Below the pieces are notes generated by a model that had not been told where the DNA came from, ran no database searches, and was given only the letters and a program-made list of their open reading frames with translations. 13,416 nt of DNA from Candidatus Falkowiibacteriota bacterium. GTDB taxonomy: Archaea; Iainarchaeota; Iainarchaeia; Iainarchaeales; GCA-2688035. A program made the position numbers and the translations under genes. The stretch's first letter is position 1; each line of letters opens with the position of its first letter. The stretch is taken from NCBI GenBank assembly GCA_017610485.1, contig JAFCBY010000021.1, positions 1-13,416 on the forward strand, written 5' to 3'. Positions 13,077 through 13,416 of this stretch are shown here, one piece after another.

Positions 13077-13416
13077 TTACTCTTTCCCTAGCTTCCTCTG
13101 CTTTTCCTCAAAGGCCTTTCCGTCCCAGCAGTAAAGGCAGAGTTCATTTTTGCCCTTTCCCAGGGCCTTGACCAGGTCCTCAAGCGTGTTGTAGACAAGG
13201 CTGTCTGCTCCAATATGCTCGCATATTTTTTCAACAGGCATTCTCCTTGCAATAAGCTCGTTATATCCCCTTGTTGAAAGGCCGTACCTGCAGGGGTACA
13301 TTAAAGGCGGGACTGCAATCCTTACGTGAACTTCCTTGGCCCCAAACTTTTTGAGCTCCCTGACCTTTTCCCTAATCTGCGTGCCCCTTACAATGCTGTC
13401 GTCGCACAAAACAATA
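13077..13416 (-). CDS. Second PurF-like phosphoribosyltransferase, C-terminal part only
   Basis: The gene enters from the right edge; the visible 112 codons begin inside the PRPP loop IVLCDDSIVRGTQ, the equivalent of VILVDDSLVRGTT in the neighbouring purF. It continues with AKEVHVRIAVPPLMYPCRYG, LSTRGYNELIARRM, EHIGADSLVYNTLEDLVKAL and ELCLYCWDG, in the same order as purF, so it is a paralogue. Differences are notable: YGLSTR where purF has YGTDMS, and ELCLYCWDGK with a short tail where purF has the longer GGLCMACLTGKYPTDCGK. Two tail cysteines are kept and the third is lost. Whether it carries a working glutaminase domain cannot be seen. No start lies in the window. It may be a true second PurF or a PurF-like enzyme of different use. 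Confidence 0.88.
   Translation of the reverse strand, partial: IVLCDDSIVRGTQIREKVRELKKFGAKEVHVRIAVPPLMYPCRYGLSTRGYNELIARRMPVEKICEHIGADSLVYNTLEDLVKALGKGKNELCLYCWDGKAFEEKQRKLGKE

Noticed and set aside
1..13416. CRISPR array, tRNA or rRNA
   Set aside because: No regularly spaced direct repeats and no cloverleaf or rRNA-like sequence were found in the short intergenic gaps.

Overview
The window reads as archaeal chromosome, probably from a small-genome lineage of the DPANN type (lineage is inference; no rRNA or other marker is present). The archaeal evidence is a class I CCA-adding enzyme, a ThpR-type 2'-5' RNA ligase, a Taw3 wybutosine enzyme, an archaeal-style Elp3, a CpaF/GspE-type secretion ATPase, and TATA-like boxes about 25-45 nt upstream of several starts, some so close that leaderless mRNAs are likely. 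Genes are dense, with 4-22 nt overlaps and no intergenic gap above about 210 nt. No tRNA, rRNA or CRISPR array was seen.

Layout. (1) 1-457, minus: N-terminal third of cca, running off the left edge. (2) 458-664: cca promoter plus a possible decayed minus-strand coding remnant. (3) 665-1911, plus: an IS200/IS605-type tnpB whose RuvC and zinc-finger residues are intact but which is split by a one-base frame change near 913-940. (4) 1941-3494, plus: type II/IV secretion ATPase without its usual membrane partner in view. (5) 3495-3587: two perfect hairpins between convergent genes. (6) 5361-3588, minus: a tightly packed operon of Icc-like phosphoesterase, taw3 and thpR. (7) 5409-6203, plus: secreted protein. 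(8) 6288-6964: PIN nuclease and ribbon-helix-helix protein arranged tail to tail, with a perfect 18-bp palindrome at the latter's promoter. (9) 7030-7978, minus: a GNAT-like ORF preceded by a long open frame with no usable start codon, probably one decayed or frameshifted gene. (10) 7990-10747, plus: elp3, a small winged-helix-like protein, an unknown alpha/beta protein with a faint resemblance to CARF domains, and a membrane-anchored Holliday-resolvase-like nuclease. (11) 10748-11347, minus: unknown basic protein. (12) 11410-13416, minus: full-length purF preceded by the C-terminal half of a second PurF-like phosphoribosyltransferase.

Functional themes. Four tRNA maturation or modification genes (cca, thpR, taw3, elp3) lie here. 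cca is now separated from the mpe-taw3-thpR operon by the tnpB and ATPase block on the opposite strand. The accessory parts are the tnpB element, the PIN/RHH pair and the decayed 7.0-8.0 kb region. The most speculative candidate for a new system is the pair at 9989-10747: a putative ligand-sensing Rossmann-like protein followed 48 nt later by a membrane-tethered PD-(D/E)xK nuclease.
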